The notes under the pieces were generated by a model. It was not told the DNA's origin. It made no database searches and saw only the letters and a list, made by a program, of their open reading frames with translations. From NCBI GenBank assembly GCA_025766275.1, contig JAFKAC010000029.1, positions 496,001 through 560,000 on the forward strand: a stretch of 64,000 bases of DNA. The letters run 5' to 3'. Source of the DNA: Lactarius indigo (lineage: Eukaryota; Basidiomycota; Agaricomycetes; Russulales; Russulaceae). The stretch's first letter is position 1; the number at the start of each line of letters is the position of its first letter. This document shows, in pieces, positions 9,971-19,800 of this stretch. Position numbers and translations under genes: made by a program.

Positions 9971-10569
9971 TGTAACGCCACTACAGGGGTGTTCAGTACG
10001 ACCTGTACTAAGTCAGTCAAGCAATCGGGAGTCCAAGCTCAAAGGCTCAACTTCAGAAGTGATGATGCACAAGAGTCACAAGGACACGCGTCACTTGGAC
10101 TGTAGAGAAGGGCTAAGACTCGAAGGTCTAGCGTAGACAGGGATCGGGAGACAAGGGACTCAGGAGAGTTCGCGTAGACGAGTGTAGTATTACACAAGAA
10201 GTCTAGTCTACCGTACAAGCTAGGTAGTACTGGGCTTAAATACGCGTGGTGTCGTACCGTACAAACAAGGGCGTAACGTTGTCCCCTATCGAAGAACAAA
10301 AGGTAGGACATAATGGGAACAAAGGATGCCTATATCAAGAATAAAGGAGAATCACGCGGGTCCGCGCATGATCGAGAAATGAACGGAAACTAGCACATGT
10401 CGAGCTTTATCGAAAGATAACGACAATAAGCAGAGCACGTGATAGGAACCAGGTAAACATAGTGTCCGCGTAGTCGTACAGGGCTCGTAATGCTAAGGTG
10501 AGGGTCGAATGGAGAAAGGAAAGAACGAGTCCGAAGAAAGGAACAAGACAAAGACGGAAAATCATAACA
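9971..10569 (-). repeat. Element B 5' LTR (599 bp) with promoter
   Basis: TATTTAAG (10235-10242, minus strand) lies 33 nt upstream of AGACTAGACTT (10199-10209), the predicted first 11 nt of the transcript. The right end abuts TCTGG (10570-10574). The repeat equals 2699-3297 apart from CpG transitions. Confidence 0.95.
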
Positions 10570-11259
10570 TCTGGTGAACTCTGGGGGTGGGTTCCCACTG
10601 AGTTGTCCATTTGGGGGTGGGGCTCCTCCTGCAGCAGCAGCACTGCCAATGCCTCCTCCACCTCCAGGCGCACCACCTCCAGAATGGCCTCCTGTGCTTC
10701 CTGAAGGGCCACTTCTGCTTGCCGGCATACTTCCTCCCATAGGATGTCCTCCACTACTTGGAGGATTGGCCATCAAGGTGGACCCTGCAGGTTGGGAGCT
10801 TCCTGAGGGTTGTATGCTGGTGAGGGTGGTCAAGAGTTGTGTTGCAGACATATTGGCATATGACTTGAAGTCGACTGGTCTTTGAATGGTAGGGGTGAGG
10901 GTGGGGCTGTCTTCAGACACAGAGTCAGGTTCTTCAACATCTGAATCAGTGTTGATGGCTTGAATGTGGCCTTTTCCTGGTCCTAATCCTAGATGTGCAG
11001 GGACTGGTTTGTATGAATACCAAGAGTGTTTCGAGTCCGAGTAGGTGACATAGGCCCAGATGTGCTGGTCCTTGATGTACTCAATTGGTTCGTATGTAAG
11101 CTTGTCAGGGTCGTAAATGTAGTACCCTTCATCATGTGGAGTGTTTCTCCAAAGAGTGGTTCCTTTGATGGAAGGTCGGAGGTCATCTTGTGGGTGTTGT
11201 TCCAGGTACTCCTGGACAAACTGGGTTTGGCTTTGGCTGGTGAGAGCCACAGTGTACAA
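10570..11259 (-). pseudogene. Element A gag, N-terminal third
   Basis: The frame opens at 11259 (or the next in-frame start) and runs through TSQSQTQFVQEYLEQHPQDDLRPSIKG, WRNTPHDEGYY and a Gly-rich linker to NPPPEFT, where element B is inserted. The protein aligns throughout with the N-terminus of B Gag. Codons past 10570 in this frame belong to the B LTR. Confidence 0.9.
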
Positions 11260-11264
11260 CTGAG

Positions 11265-11277
11265 AGACTAGACTTAA
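11265..11277 (-). promoter_or_regulatory. Self-primer binding site of element A
   Basis: TT + AAGTCTAGTCT in sense, next to the 5' LTR. It is exactly complementary to AGACTAGACTT at 11511-11521 inside that LTR, 33 nt after the TATA-like TATTTAAA (11547-11554, minus). Confidence 0.85.
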
Positions 11278-11866
11278 TGTAATGCCACTACAGGGGCATT
11301 AGGTACGATCTGTATCAAGTCAGTTGATATGTGGTAGTACAAGCTCAACAGCTTGACTTCAGTAAAGATGATGCACAAGGGTCACAAGGATGTAAGTCAC
11401 TTGGACCGTAGAGGAAGGCTAAGGCACAAAGACCTAGCGAGAACAAGGATCTGTGAGACCAGGAAAAGCACAAAGGTGTTTCACATTAGACGAGTGTAGT
11501 ATTACACAAGAAGTCTAGTCTACCGTACAAGCTAGATAGTACTAGGTTTAAATATGAGTAGGGCTGTGTGGTCGCTGCAAACAGATGGCGCCATTGCTGG
11601 ATTGAGGGATAAAGGGAGAAACATAAGAGGAACAAAGCATGACTATATGTAGAGTGAAGGCAAATCACATGGGTTCATGCATGAGTGGGAATGGAATGGA
11701 AACTAGCACATGTCAAGCTTTATCAGAAGAGATCGTTGATAAGCAAGGCACACAATAGGAACCGGGTAATCGTAAAGTCTGCATAATCATACAGGGCTTG
11801 TGGGATGTCAGGGAAGGAAGAGTAAAGCAAGGAAAGAACAAGTCCAGATGACAAGAAATCATACCA
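11278..11866 (-). repeat. Element A 5' LTR (589 bp)
   Basis: Family I LTR, beginning TGTAATGCC on the plus strand and ending ATACCA (a decayed TAACA). It is similar along its length to the B and D LTRs but poorer in CpG. It abuts the CACTA-like transposase remnant, so A inserted into that older element. Confidence 0.9.
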
Positions 11867-13823
11867 TGTGTGCTAGGTTGTTTGAGGCTCAAAGAAATAT
11901 GGAATGATATGGAGAAGACAACACTGCCTTCCTGGTGCTCTCCTGCACCACTGCAGATTGGAGACAAAGGTCAAGGGAAAATTTCCGCAGATGGATGGCA
12001 TGTGTTCTGCACTGTGCATCTCATCGTGACTTTAGGTCAACTCTGGGGGTCCCAGCCTGCCGATAGCCATGAGAGACAACTATTTGCGAACTTCTGTGAT
12101 CTTATCACAGCAACAAAGATTGCTGCTGGAAGGTCTGTGACTATGGTGATGAACAGCAAAGACAGACCTGTACTCACAGTGACAAGGGAGACTGTGGTGA
12201 GATACAAGTGGCAGCTGGATAGCAGCAGAGGAAGGTCTTAGCAGGTGAAGCAAGATAGTGTCTGGCACACAGCAGTGAGAGAACTGATGATGGTATTACA
12301 GTGGAGAGAACATACCTGGCACACAGCAGTGAGAGAACTGATGTGGACCAGGAGCGTACAAACACTACTACTTATACTGTTCAGAGGTGTGACACTAGTA
12401 CAAGGGTGGTAACGTAGAGTCACAGAATACAAGGAACATTGTTCTACATACAGGACAAAAGGAGTGTATCAAAAGAGAACAAGGTGACTAGAACAAAGGG
12501 AGTCCAGACAAAGATGATATCATAGTGACATCACAGTAAAGATAAGAACTAAAGGAGAACAAAGGACAGAGTACAATGAAGTGTCCGGAGTATTCTACAT
12601 GATGTCATAGTACATGATGTCATACATGACACAATGATTAGCGCTAGATTGTACAGATCAAATGTAAGTAATCTACAAGTCCAATTAATCTAATCTAAAG
12701 CAGTCCATGCTGCAAGTCCGGTCCGTATGAGCCGCTAAGTGCGCAGGGGTCACTTATCAACATATGGCCCATGTTGAAGAGTTTTGCAACCTCATGCTGA
12801 AATATCTGAGTGGACTTGACAAGCTTTTCCCTGGGACCTGGCTAGTCCTGTATCACCACATTGCTGTCCATATGACAGAACTTTTATCTCATTTTGGCCC
12901 AACTACAGAATGGTGCTGCTGGGTATTTGAGCGATATAATCACATGCTCCAGAACATAGAAACAAATGGAAGATTTGGTACATTATATTCACTGGAACCC
13001 CCACCATGAGACGGTGAGCCTTCACATACAATGGACAGGTGAACTCAAGAAAACATTGTTTGAATGCATGCGTATGATGCAGAAGCTCAAGAGTCTTATT
13101 TCCTTGTGTACATGCCTTGAACACCGCATAGAACCATTTGCCCACCAACTAGTCAACTTCCTTAACCCCTCAGTCAGAGGAACACTCACTGAGAATTTAG
13201 TGTCCTTGGACAAGCAGCAGGGAGCCTTAAATGGGGAGGAATCCTGGCTTGAGGTAGGTGTCATGAAACACCTGGAGGAGCACCTAATCTGCATTGGGGA
13301 GGGGCCACAGGTAAGTCAGTTCATAGGCCCAAGTCAAAGCAGCACAACGCACGCAAGAGCAATGCAATACAACAAGTTTATCTATCATGGCACTATCTTC
13401 AGCCCGTCAACTTTATCAATTCAGGACAGTTACGTAGTCATTGGAACAGGGGTTCCTGAAGACTGGCATGCAGGGAAAATCAACCAGATATTCACACATT
13501 CTGTTCTGTGACCATCAGATGTCTACTTTGTGATCCAGAAGTTCAAAGAATTATCACCCCAAGAAGCATCACACGACCCATACTGTCAGTACCCTTTAGT
13601 AGGAGGCCACCTCTACCACCCCAAACTCAAGGAGGAACTCAAGATTGTGATGCTGCAAGAGATTGTTGCTCATTTTGCTTATACCCCACTTAAAGAGGAG
13701 GACTTTGGCTTTCTGTGCTTCCACACACTGCCCTTGGATAAGGTACCACCTTCAAGTTCATTGTCCCATATGATTAACTGTCAACTGAATGTTCCATTAG
13801 AATTAAGTGGTAGTATTACATGA
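11867..13823 (+). pseudogene. CACTA/Tnp2-like transposase remnant (DUF4218-type region)
   Basis: The stretch from 11879 (EIWNDMEKTTLPSWCSPAP ... GKISADGWHVFCTVHL ... ANFCDLITATKIAAGRSVT) continues in frame after the solo LTR at 12764 (HVEEFCNLMLKYLSGLDKLFPGTWL ... HMTELLSHFGPTTEWCCWVFERYNHMLQNIETNGRFG). A Trp/Phe-rich block with the pattern FGP...W..FERYN...TN.RFG is typical of the region after the Tnp2 core in fungal CACTA-like transposases. Further frames at 12966-13511 and 13530-13823 look like its C-terminus with frameshifts. The N-terminal catalytic part is missing, because A's LTR abuts it. Family assignment is from recalled patterns, not a search. Confidence 0.65.
12147..12762 (-). repeat. 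Solo LTR, family J, copy 1 (616 bp)
   Basis: Sense strand runs TGTTGATAAGTGACC ... GTTCATCA. TATGG is duplicated exactly at 12142-12146 and 12763-12767. It contains a TATA-like box near 12370 and lacks internal element sequence, so it arose by LTR-LTR recombination. Copies 2 and 3 are at 29598-30138 and 60964-61591. Confidence 0.92.
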
Positions 13824-15268
13824 TCATTATTGGGGACAGGAAACCGCAAGAGTGGCAGATGATAAAGAGTGACTTAGATGCACCAGTTTGGGGGCAGCAC
13901 TGCATATGGAAATGCAGATGATTGGTGACCCCTCCCTTCCATATGTGCAGTTTTCCTATGATGTATCTGTTTTTGATTCAAAAACAGAAAATGACTCCCA
14001 ATTTTTCTAATGAAAAAAAAATAACTCTGGTTTTGTTTTCTCATCCATTTGAGTCCCAGTGCATCTTCAGTTGCCAGTGGGGTACGTACATAACCCTATG
14101 TAGCACCTTCCCATATTGTTCTTCTTAGTCTGGCCATTCCTCTGATCCTGTATGTACATCTGACTGTGCAATATTACTCTGTGCTTATTATCTGAGCTGT
14201 GGCCATGCAACAACCATTTTGACCAAGATTTCAACTAAGACTACTAAGACCCAGGTTTGTTGCAGTCCTCCTACTTGGTCCTTTTCCCACCTTCAAAAAC
14301 CAAGCCTGGGTTTGTGTGTGACAGCATGTGACAGTTAAGAGGTACAACTTATAAGGTACACTTGTCAACACATATCAACTTAACTAGAGGGGTAAATCAG
14401 GAGTCTATTTTGATAGTTAAGGATTTACACTATACCATTGGTGGTGATAATATTGTACCTGTGTGTGTGAGCTTAGAGTTGCTCCAGAGGGGGGGGGTGG
14501 TAAAATGAGACCAAAGCAGCTGAAGTGACAAAGCCAATCCAAGATACTAGCTTGGATAGTGGATACTAAAGATGAATGAAAATGCATGATTCTGGGCTAA
14601 GCAACAATCGAGCTAGTTTTTCACCCCCTCATGTTCAAAGCCCAACTGCTCCCTGCCAAACCTCTTCCAGCGTCTTTTGTGGGGGTTCCAGCATAGGAAA
14701 TAGATAAACTGGCAAGGTCATCGTGCTCCAAGGAATTGATAATGGAAGTGGCATTGTGTGGAACTCCCTCATTTTCATGATCGGTCTCAGGCACTGTTGC
14801 TGAGCCTAGGCCTTGGTTTGAAAATGAGCCCCATTCCTGCATTGTGCATATGAACATGTAGATGCAATGATGCCAATCCAAGTGTAAGACTGGCATGTGC
14901 AAGTAGTGTTTGGAGTGATAACTCGGATGCGCATTGGCTATTGTCAAGAAGATGGGGACTTGGACTCAGAGGACAAATGTGGCAAGGAAGCTGATTGTAA
15001 GTAATATGAATATTGAATATTTGAGGCTATTAGGATGCAGCGACATGGACAAAGAGACAATGTTGGCAGGTGTGGCAGCGATAAGGGGTAGCTAATGAGG
15101 GGTGGGAGATTCATTGAGGTGGACAGGTGCGTGTGCTCTCAAGCAGAGGAATCAGAATGTTGACTGACAATTTCTCAAGCGGTGGTGATGGGAATGGTGA
15201 GCTGTCCAATGTGACTTCGGGCAGGGGTGATGAGGCTGCAGTGTTGATGAATCTGAAAAACTGAGACG
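13824..15268. other. No supported gene
   Basis: CpG-poor sequence with short unrelated frames (for example 14621-14947, minus), a 9-G run near 14491-14499 and no recognisable domain. It is probably ancient repeat debris. Confidence 0.5.
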
Positions 15269-15273
15269 GTTGG

Positions 15274-15732
15274 TGTTACGGTACGGACTTACATGTGATT
15301 CATGACCGGTTATGACTACAGTCCGGTATTGATATTAGTCATGGACTCTTACATCGTATCAGTCAGCATAGTAGTTCGCATGTGATTGTGACTCATGTAT
15401 GACTCATTCCTAGGATAGCTGTACTAGGGTTCGAGCTAGTTACGCTATTGGTCTCTTATTATTCTAGTGGCGCTTTAAAGCCCGCACATATCTGTATAAG
15501 TAGTCGCTTTGGAAGACCAAGAGTCCCCATCTTGGTCTTCTTCAATCCACCATCTTGACTCACCTTTGTCTTGCCTTAGTCTTTGACTAAGAGTACTTCT
15601 GCTGCAGCATGTGCCTACGAGCCCCTGTTCAGCTTGCGTTGGGTTGACACGTGGTCCCCATTCGCCTTGGTTTTGCTAAGTCAATTACACCTTCTTAAGT
15701 CCAAGTCGGACTGACGCCGGTGGAGTGTAACA
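15274..15732 (+). repeat. Element G 5' LTR (459 bp) with promoter
   Basis: Starts TGTTACGG and ends GTGTAACA. TATAAG at 15495-15500 is followed 34 nt later by ATCTTGGTCTT (15529-15539), the predicted transcript start. An inverted repeat (GAAGACCAAGA / TCTTGGTCTTC, 15512-15540) spans this point. Compared with the 3' LTR it lacks 37 bp near 15602. Confidence 0.93.
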
Positions 15733-15745
15733 TTAAGACCAAGAT
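15733..15745 (+). promoter_or_regulatory. Self-primer binding site of element G
   Basis: TT + AAGACCAAGAT directly after the LTR. The 11 nt are exactly complementary to ATCTTGGTCTT at 15529-15539 in the LTR. The sequence is unrelated to the family I site, but the spacing and length are the same. Confidence 0.87.
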
Positions 15746-15779
15746 CCTCATCGTGGTGTACTCAACCAGAGACCAGTGG

Positions 15780-17714
15780 ATGTCCTTCCGTCCCTATCAC
15801 ATTGAATGACAAGGAGATCGCAACGTACCAACACGATTCTTGGGAGCAGCCCAGTGGAGAGAACGAGGAGAGGACACCAGGTACTTTGTAGAATTTAACA
15901 GTCCTAACCATTTCCAACCCGTTGAGTTCAATTTCGAACACCTCTATTGGACCGAGATTACTTGGAACCCCATAGACCGTCACTGGGATATTGTACGACC
16001 AGCGGGAAGAAATTACAACTGCAATATTGACATGCAAGAACTCAATAGCCGCGCAGACTACGGTCCCATTGACGGACAAGCACACGAACATACAGACGAA
16101 GGAATTAGCAGAGAAGAAGCCTCCGACAGTCAACAATCGCCAAGCAGAGGAACCACACCAGAAGAAGACGCCAGCCTAGGAGCCATTGGCAATCACATTA
16201 TACAACAAACTGAGTCTCTTACTATCCACCAAACTAAACCAGAAGTGATTCACATCCACAGCCCAGCAGTCGTGATGGCCACTACCACTATAACACGAGA
16301 AGACGTGCAATTAGCCGCTGATGCCATAGAACAGCTGGCTCGTGAAGAACAACAGCGCATCACAGAAGAGGCGTGGGCCATATTGGCTCCCATCAACCCA
16401 CACACTGGACATTGCATGACAGACGACGATGTGGCTATCCATCAAGCCATTGGACCAGATGTAGCCTACCCCCCCAGTGGAGGAGGCAGACCCCCTGGAG
16501 ATCTACCAGGAGGGGGACTGCCACCACGAGGACACGGATTTGGAGGATTCCCTGGGGGATTCCCCAGCGGACCACCAGGAGGAGGGCATCCAGGAGGAGG
16601 ATTACCAGGTGCAGGTCCTATTATTCCCCCTCCAAGTAACAAATTAGCTGGCGAAGCACCAACAGTATTCGATGGAGAACACGCCAAAGTGGAAGCATTC
16701 CTCACACAATGGCACATCTATTGGGGTATGAACGCAGACGAAGGCATAATGGCCACACCATATTGATGTGCCCTACTCTTTCTATCCTACATCAAGGGTG
16801 TTAACGTCAGTGAATGGGTGCTGGCAATGCTTACCTGGCTTAACCGCCAGATACAAGCTGGCATACCCCGCACCAGTGAAGGGTTATGGAACGAAGTCAC
16901 ATGCAGCTTCATGCAGCACTTCTGAAACACAATGGAACAAGAACAAGCTCAATATGAGCTCAAGAAGGGCATCAGAATGATTGGGGGCAATCTAGATGAG
17001 TATTGCACCCAATTTGAACAGTTAATACGCCGTGCCCAGTACAGGCTCGACAATCCACAAACATTAGATCTATTTGCAAGTGGATTACCAAAAGACCTGT
17101 ATGAGAAGGTCTATACCCTTGACAACCCTCGCAACTATTGTGAATGGAAAGAAGCAGCCACTACCCACCAACAACAATATCTCCACCTCAAAGTGGTGTT
17201 AAACAAAGGAGTCCCTCCAGGGCAAGGACAAGGATGACCACGTCAACAACGACAATGGCAGGGACCGCCGAGAAGTTCCTGGCAACCAAGAAATCTGCCT
17301 CAAGACCCAAATGCAATGGACACCTCCACAGATCGAATTTGAGGGCGACTCACAGGAGCTGAAGATATACTTACTCCTCGTCCCCCATATCAACCCAGAG
17401 GAGGATTCCTACAGAGAGGAGGGGGACGTAACAATCAAAGGCCAGTCACTTGTTATAATTGTGGAAAGGATGGGCACATGGCCTGCAATTGTAGACAACT
17501 GTGAGGAGGATATCAACCCCAGACATCAACCAGTCGGTATATCGACACTGACTACCACCAACAAGAACTGGAAGTCGCTACCAGGGCAGTTCAAGAAGTA
17601 CCCCCTCAACAGCGTGCCAACAATTGGCTTAATGGAGTAGCTGGAGAATCATACGACATAAAAGACATTATCCTCCAACAATTGTGGAAAAAGGAGGGTT
17701 TTCAGGGTGCCTGA
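15780..17714 (+). pseudogene. Element G gag
   Basis: From ATG 15780 (MSFRPY, matching C gag) the frame covers an N-terminal region (FLGAAQWRERGEDTRYFVEFN), a Gly/Pro-rich linker (about 16470-16640), the Gag/capsid block (FLTQWHIYWGMN ... MEQEQAQYELKKGIRMIGGNLDEY) and a zinc knuckle, CYNCGKDGHMACNC (about 17450-17493). In-frame TGA codons at 16764, 16923, 17235, 17340 and 17502 all fit lost CGA arginines, and another lies near 15806. The gag stop is TGA 17712-17714, after the GGGTTTT heptamer at 17696-17702. Confidence 0.85.
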
Positions 17715-18541
17715 ACCCATCGGCCTGGGTGAGGGCAGTTAATTGTAACAGTGTAATCATGACTTGCTACTGTTCTATGAGAGTTCCAGTATTGATTAGC
17801 ACCAGTTACACAATGGCTGACATACACGCATTAGTCAACAGTGGAGCAACCCACTGTTTCATGAGGCTGTCCTTCGTAAAAAGGATGGGACTTGGGACCA
17901 AACAGCTTGACGTCCCAAAGAAGATATGGAATATTGACAACACAGAGAATAAGTCAGGGCATATCACTCATTATACCGATGTAGACGTCCAGACTAAAGG
18001 AATTCACAAGGAAATAAGATTTCTCATCACGGACATTGGCAATGAAGATATTGTATTAGGATACCCCTGGCTTGCCATATATGACCCACATATCAAATGG
18101 TCACAAGCTGCCATCCATGAAGACATGCTTCCTATCATAATCCGATCAATGAACCCCTACATCAAAACAACAAAAGTAGTCACAACAACCACTGTCCAGG
18201 ATGACGAATACGAGATAGTACACTCTTGCGTCATCACTGATGAACAACAACAACAATTTGAGGAAGGATGTTGGATTAGAGCAACAGCTACCGACCTCGC
18301 TATTGCCGCCCAACAATACATCACTAAAGCTGAGTTACCTCCCGAATGTCGAGAGTTTGAACACCTCTTCAGTGAAGAAGCATCAGACAGGTTCCCGCCC
18401 AGCAGGCCCTGGGATCATGCTATCGAATTCAAACCGGGAATGACAGATGCAATTGATTGCAAGATATACCCCATGACCCAAGAGGAAGACAAAAAGTTAC
18501 ATGAATGGATCGATGAACAACTGAAGAAGGGTTATATATGA
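17696..18541 (+). pseudogene. Element G aspartic protease and RT linker
   Basis: The pol frame starts in the gag overlap (GFSGCLNPSAWVRAV) and carries the retropepsin site as ALVNSGATHCF. The catalytic Asp is Asn (AAC 17837-17839, preceded by GTC, so GTCGAC became GTCAAC at a CpG). LGYPWLAIYDPHIKW and the pre-RT linker (RPWDHAIEFKPG, IDCKIYPMTQEEDKKL) follow. TGA at 18539-18541 replaces the Arg usual in GYIRPSKSPYAS. Confidence 0.88.
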
Positions 18542-19800
18542 CCCTCTAAATCGCCCTATGCCTCATCCTTCTTCTTTATCAAGAAGAAGGACAGAAAGCT
18601 GCGACCTGTCCAAGACTACCAAAAGATCAATGCAGTCACCATCTGCAATCAATACCCACTTCCTCTTATATCTGACCTCATTACCGATCTTAGCAACGCC
18701 CATATCTACACTAAACTTGACGTCAGATGGGGGTATAACAACATACATATCAAAGAGGGTGACAAGGAAAAAGCCGCGTTCAAGACGCAATATGGCCTAT
18801 TTGAACCAACGGTGATGTTTTTCAGCCTAACCAACTCTCCAGCGACATTCCAGACCATGATGAATTTCATCTTTAGGGATGTCATTGCCAAACATGAAAA
18901 ACAAGGGACCATTATCAGGGTCTATATGGACGACATTGGCATCGCTACAGGACTTAACCATTCACTGAAAGAACATGTTGACGCGGTCAGAGACGTACTC
19001 CGTGTCTCTGCAGAACATGACTTGTATTACAAACTCAAGAAATGCCTCTTCCACTCCCCGCGCATGGATTACCTGGGGGTAATCCTTGAAAAGGGGGTGA
19101 CATGCATGGACCCTGTCAAAATTTCTGGCATTAAAGACTGGCCTACACCAACCAAGGTTAAGGACGTCCACTCTTTTCTTGGTTTTTGTAATTTTTACCA
19201 TCCTTTTATATGAGGCTTTGCAACCAAAGCATGACCTCTCAACAAACTCACATGCAAAGATACTGAATGGCACTGGGGAACCGAAGAAGAGAAGGCATTC
19301 CAAGACCTTAAAACCCTCGTCACCAGCGAGCCTGTTCTCGCACACCCAGACCTCACTCAACAATTTGAGTTAGAGGTCAACGCATCAGGTTTTGCAACAG
19401 GAGCAGTTCTCCTTCAGCATAAAGCAGACGGTAAACAACACCCCATTGGCTATTACTTGTCCACCCTCAATGAGGCCAAACGAAATTAGGACATTTACGA
19501 TCTTGAACTCCTAGCAATTGTCAAAGCCTTCTGCCATTGGAGACCCCTCTTAGCGGGCTCCCCCCACAAGATCAAAGTATTCTCCGATCATCTTAATTTA
19601 CAATACTGGAAATCTCTGCAGAAGATTAGCAGGCGCGTAGCCAGGGAAGTACTCGAACTCTCGGAATATGACTTTGAGATTCATCACATTAAGGGAACCT
19701 CCAATGGATGTGCTGATGCACTATCACAAAGACCAGACTACAATCAAGGAGAAAACGACAACGAAGGAATAACAGTACTGCCAGAAAAGGTCTTTGCACG
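18542..19800 (+). pseudogene. Element G reverse transcriptase-RNase H
   Basis: RT blocks are readable: FFIKKKDRKLRPVQDYQKIN, LDVRWGYNNIHI, FSLTNSPATFQTMM and an intact VYMDDIGIA. RNase H follows (FELEVNASGFATGAVL). Its first catalytic Asp is Asn at 19379-19381, again GTCGAC to GTCAAC. Stops: TGA 19211-19213 (CGA-like) and TAG 19487-19489 (in RN-stop-DIYD, normally Tyr). The domain ends near SRRVAREVLELSEYDFEI-like sequence and ADALSQRPDYNQG. Confidence 0.85.

Larger units (their letters stand above)
2699..10569 (-). mobile_element. Complete Ty3/Gypsy chromovirus B (family I), 7871 bp, with third ORF
   Basis: Two 599-bp LTRs (2699-3297 and 9971-10569) begin TGTAACGCC and end TAACA, and flank PBS, gag, protease, RT-RNase H, integrase-chromodomain, a third ORF and a polypurine tract. 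TCTGG is duplicated at 2694-2698 and 10570-10574, inside the gag of element A. The LTRs differ at 16 positions that I could count, all of them C/T or G/A changes at CpG. This is the youngest and most CpG-rich element in the window. gag and ORF3 are open, while pol carries five in-frame stops. Confidence 0.95.
1..11866 (-). mobile_element. Ty3/Gypsy chromovirus-type element A (family I), interrupted by element B
   Basis: Degenerate LTR retrotransposon read on the minus strand: 5' LTR at the right, then gag, protease, RT-RNase H remnant and integrase, which leaves the window at base 1. Element B splits its gag: A stops at 2693-2698 and resumes at 10570, with TCTGG duplicated on both sides. Its proteins are close relatives of those of B and D. 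It cannot be autonomous, because most of the RT core is deleted and the frames are broken. Its 3' LTR and any third ORF would lie left of the window. Confidence 0.9.

Noticed and set aside
15735..15745. PBS of G as a tRNA match
   Set aside because: It does not start with TGG, the complement of the tRNA CCA end, and its exact partner is inside the element's own LTR.
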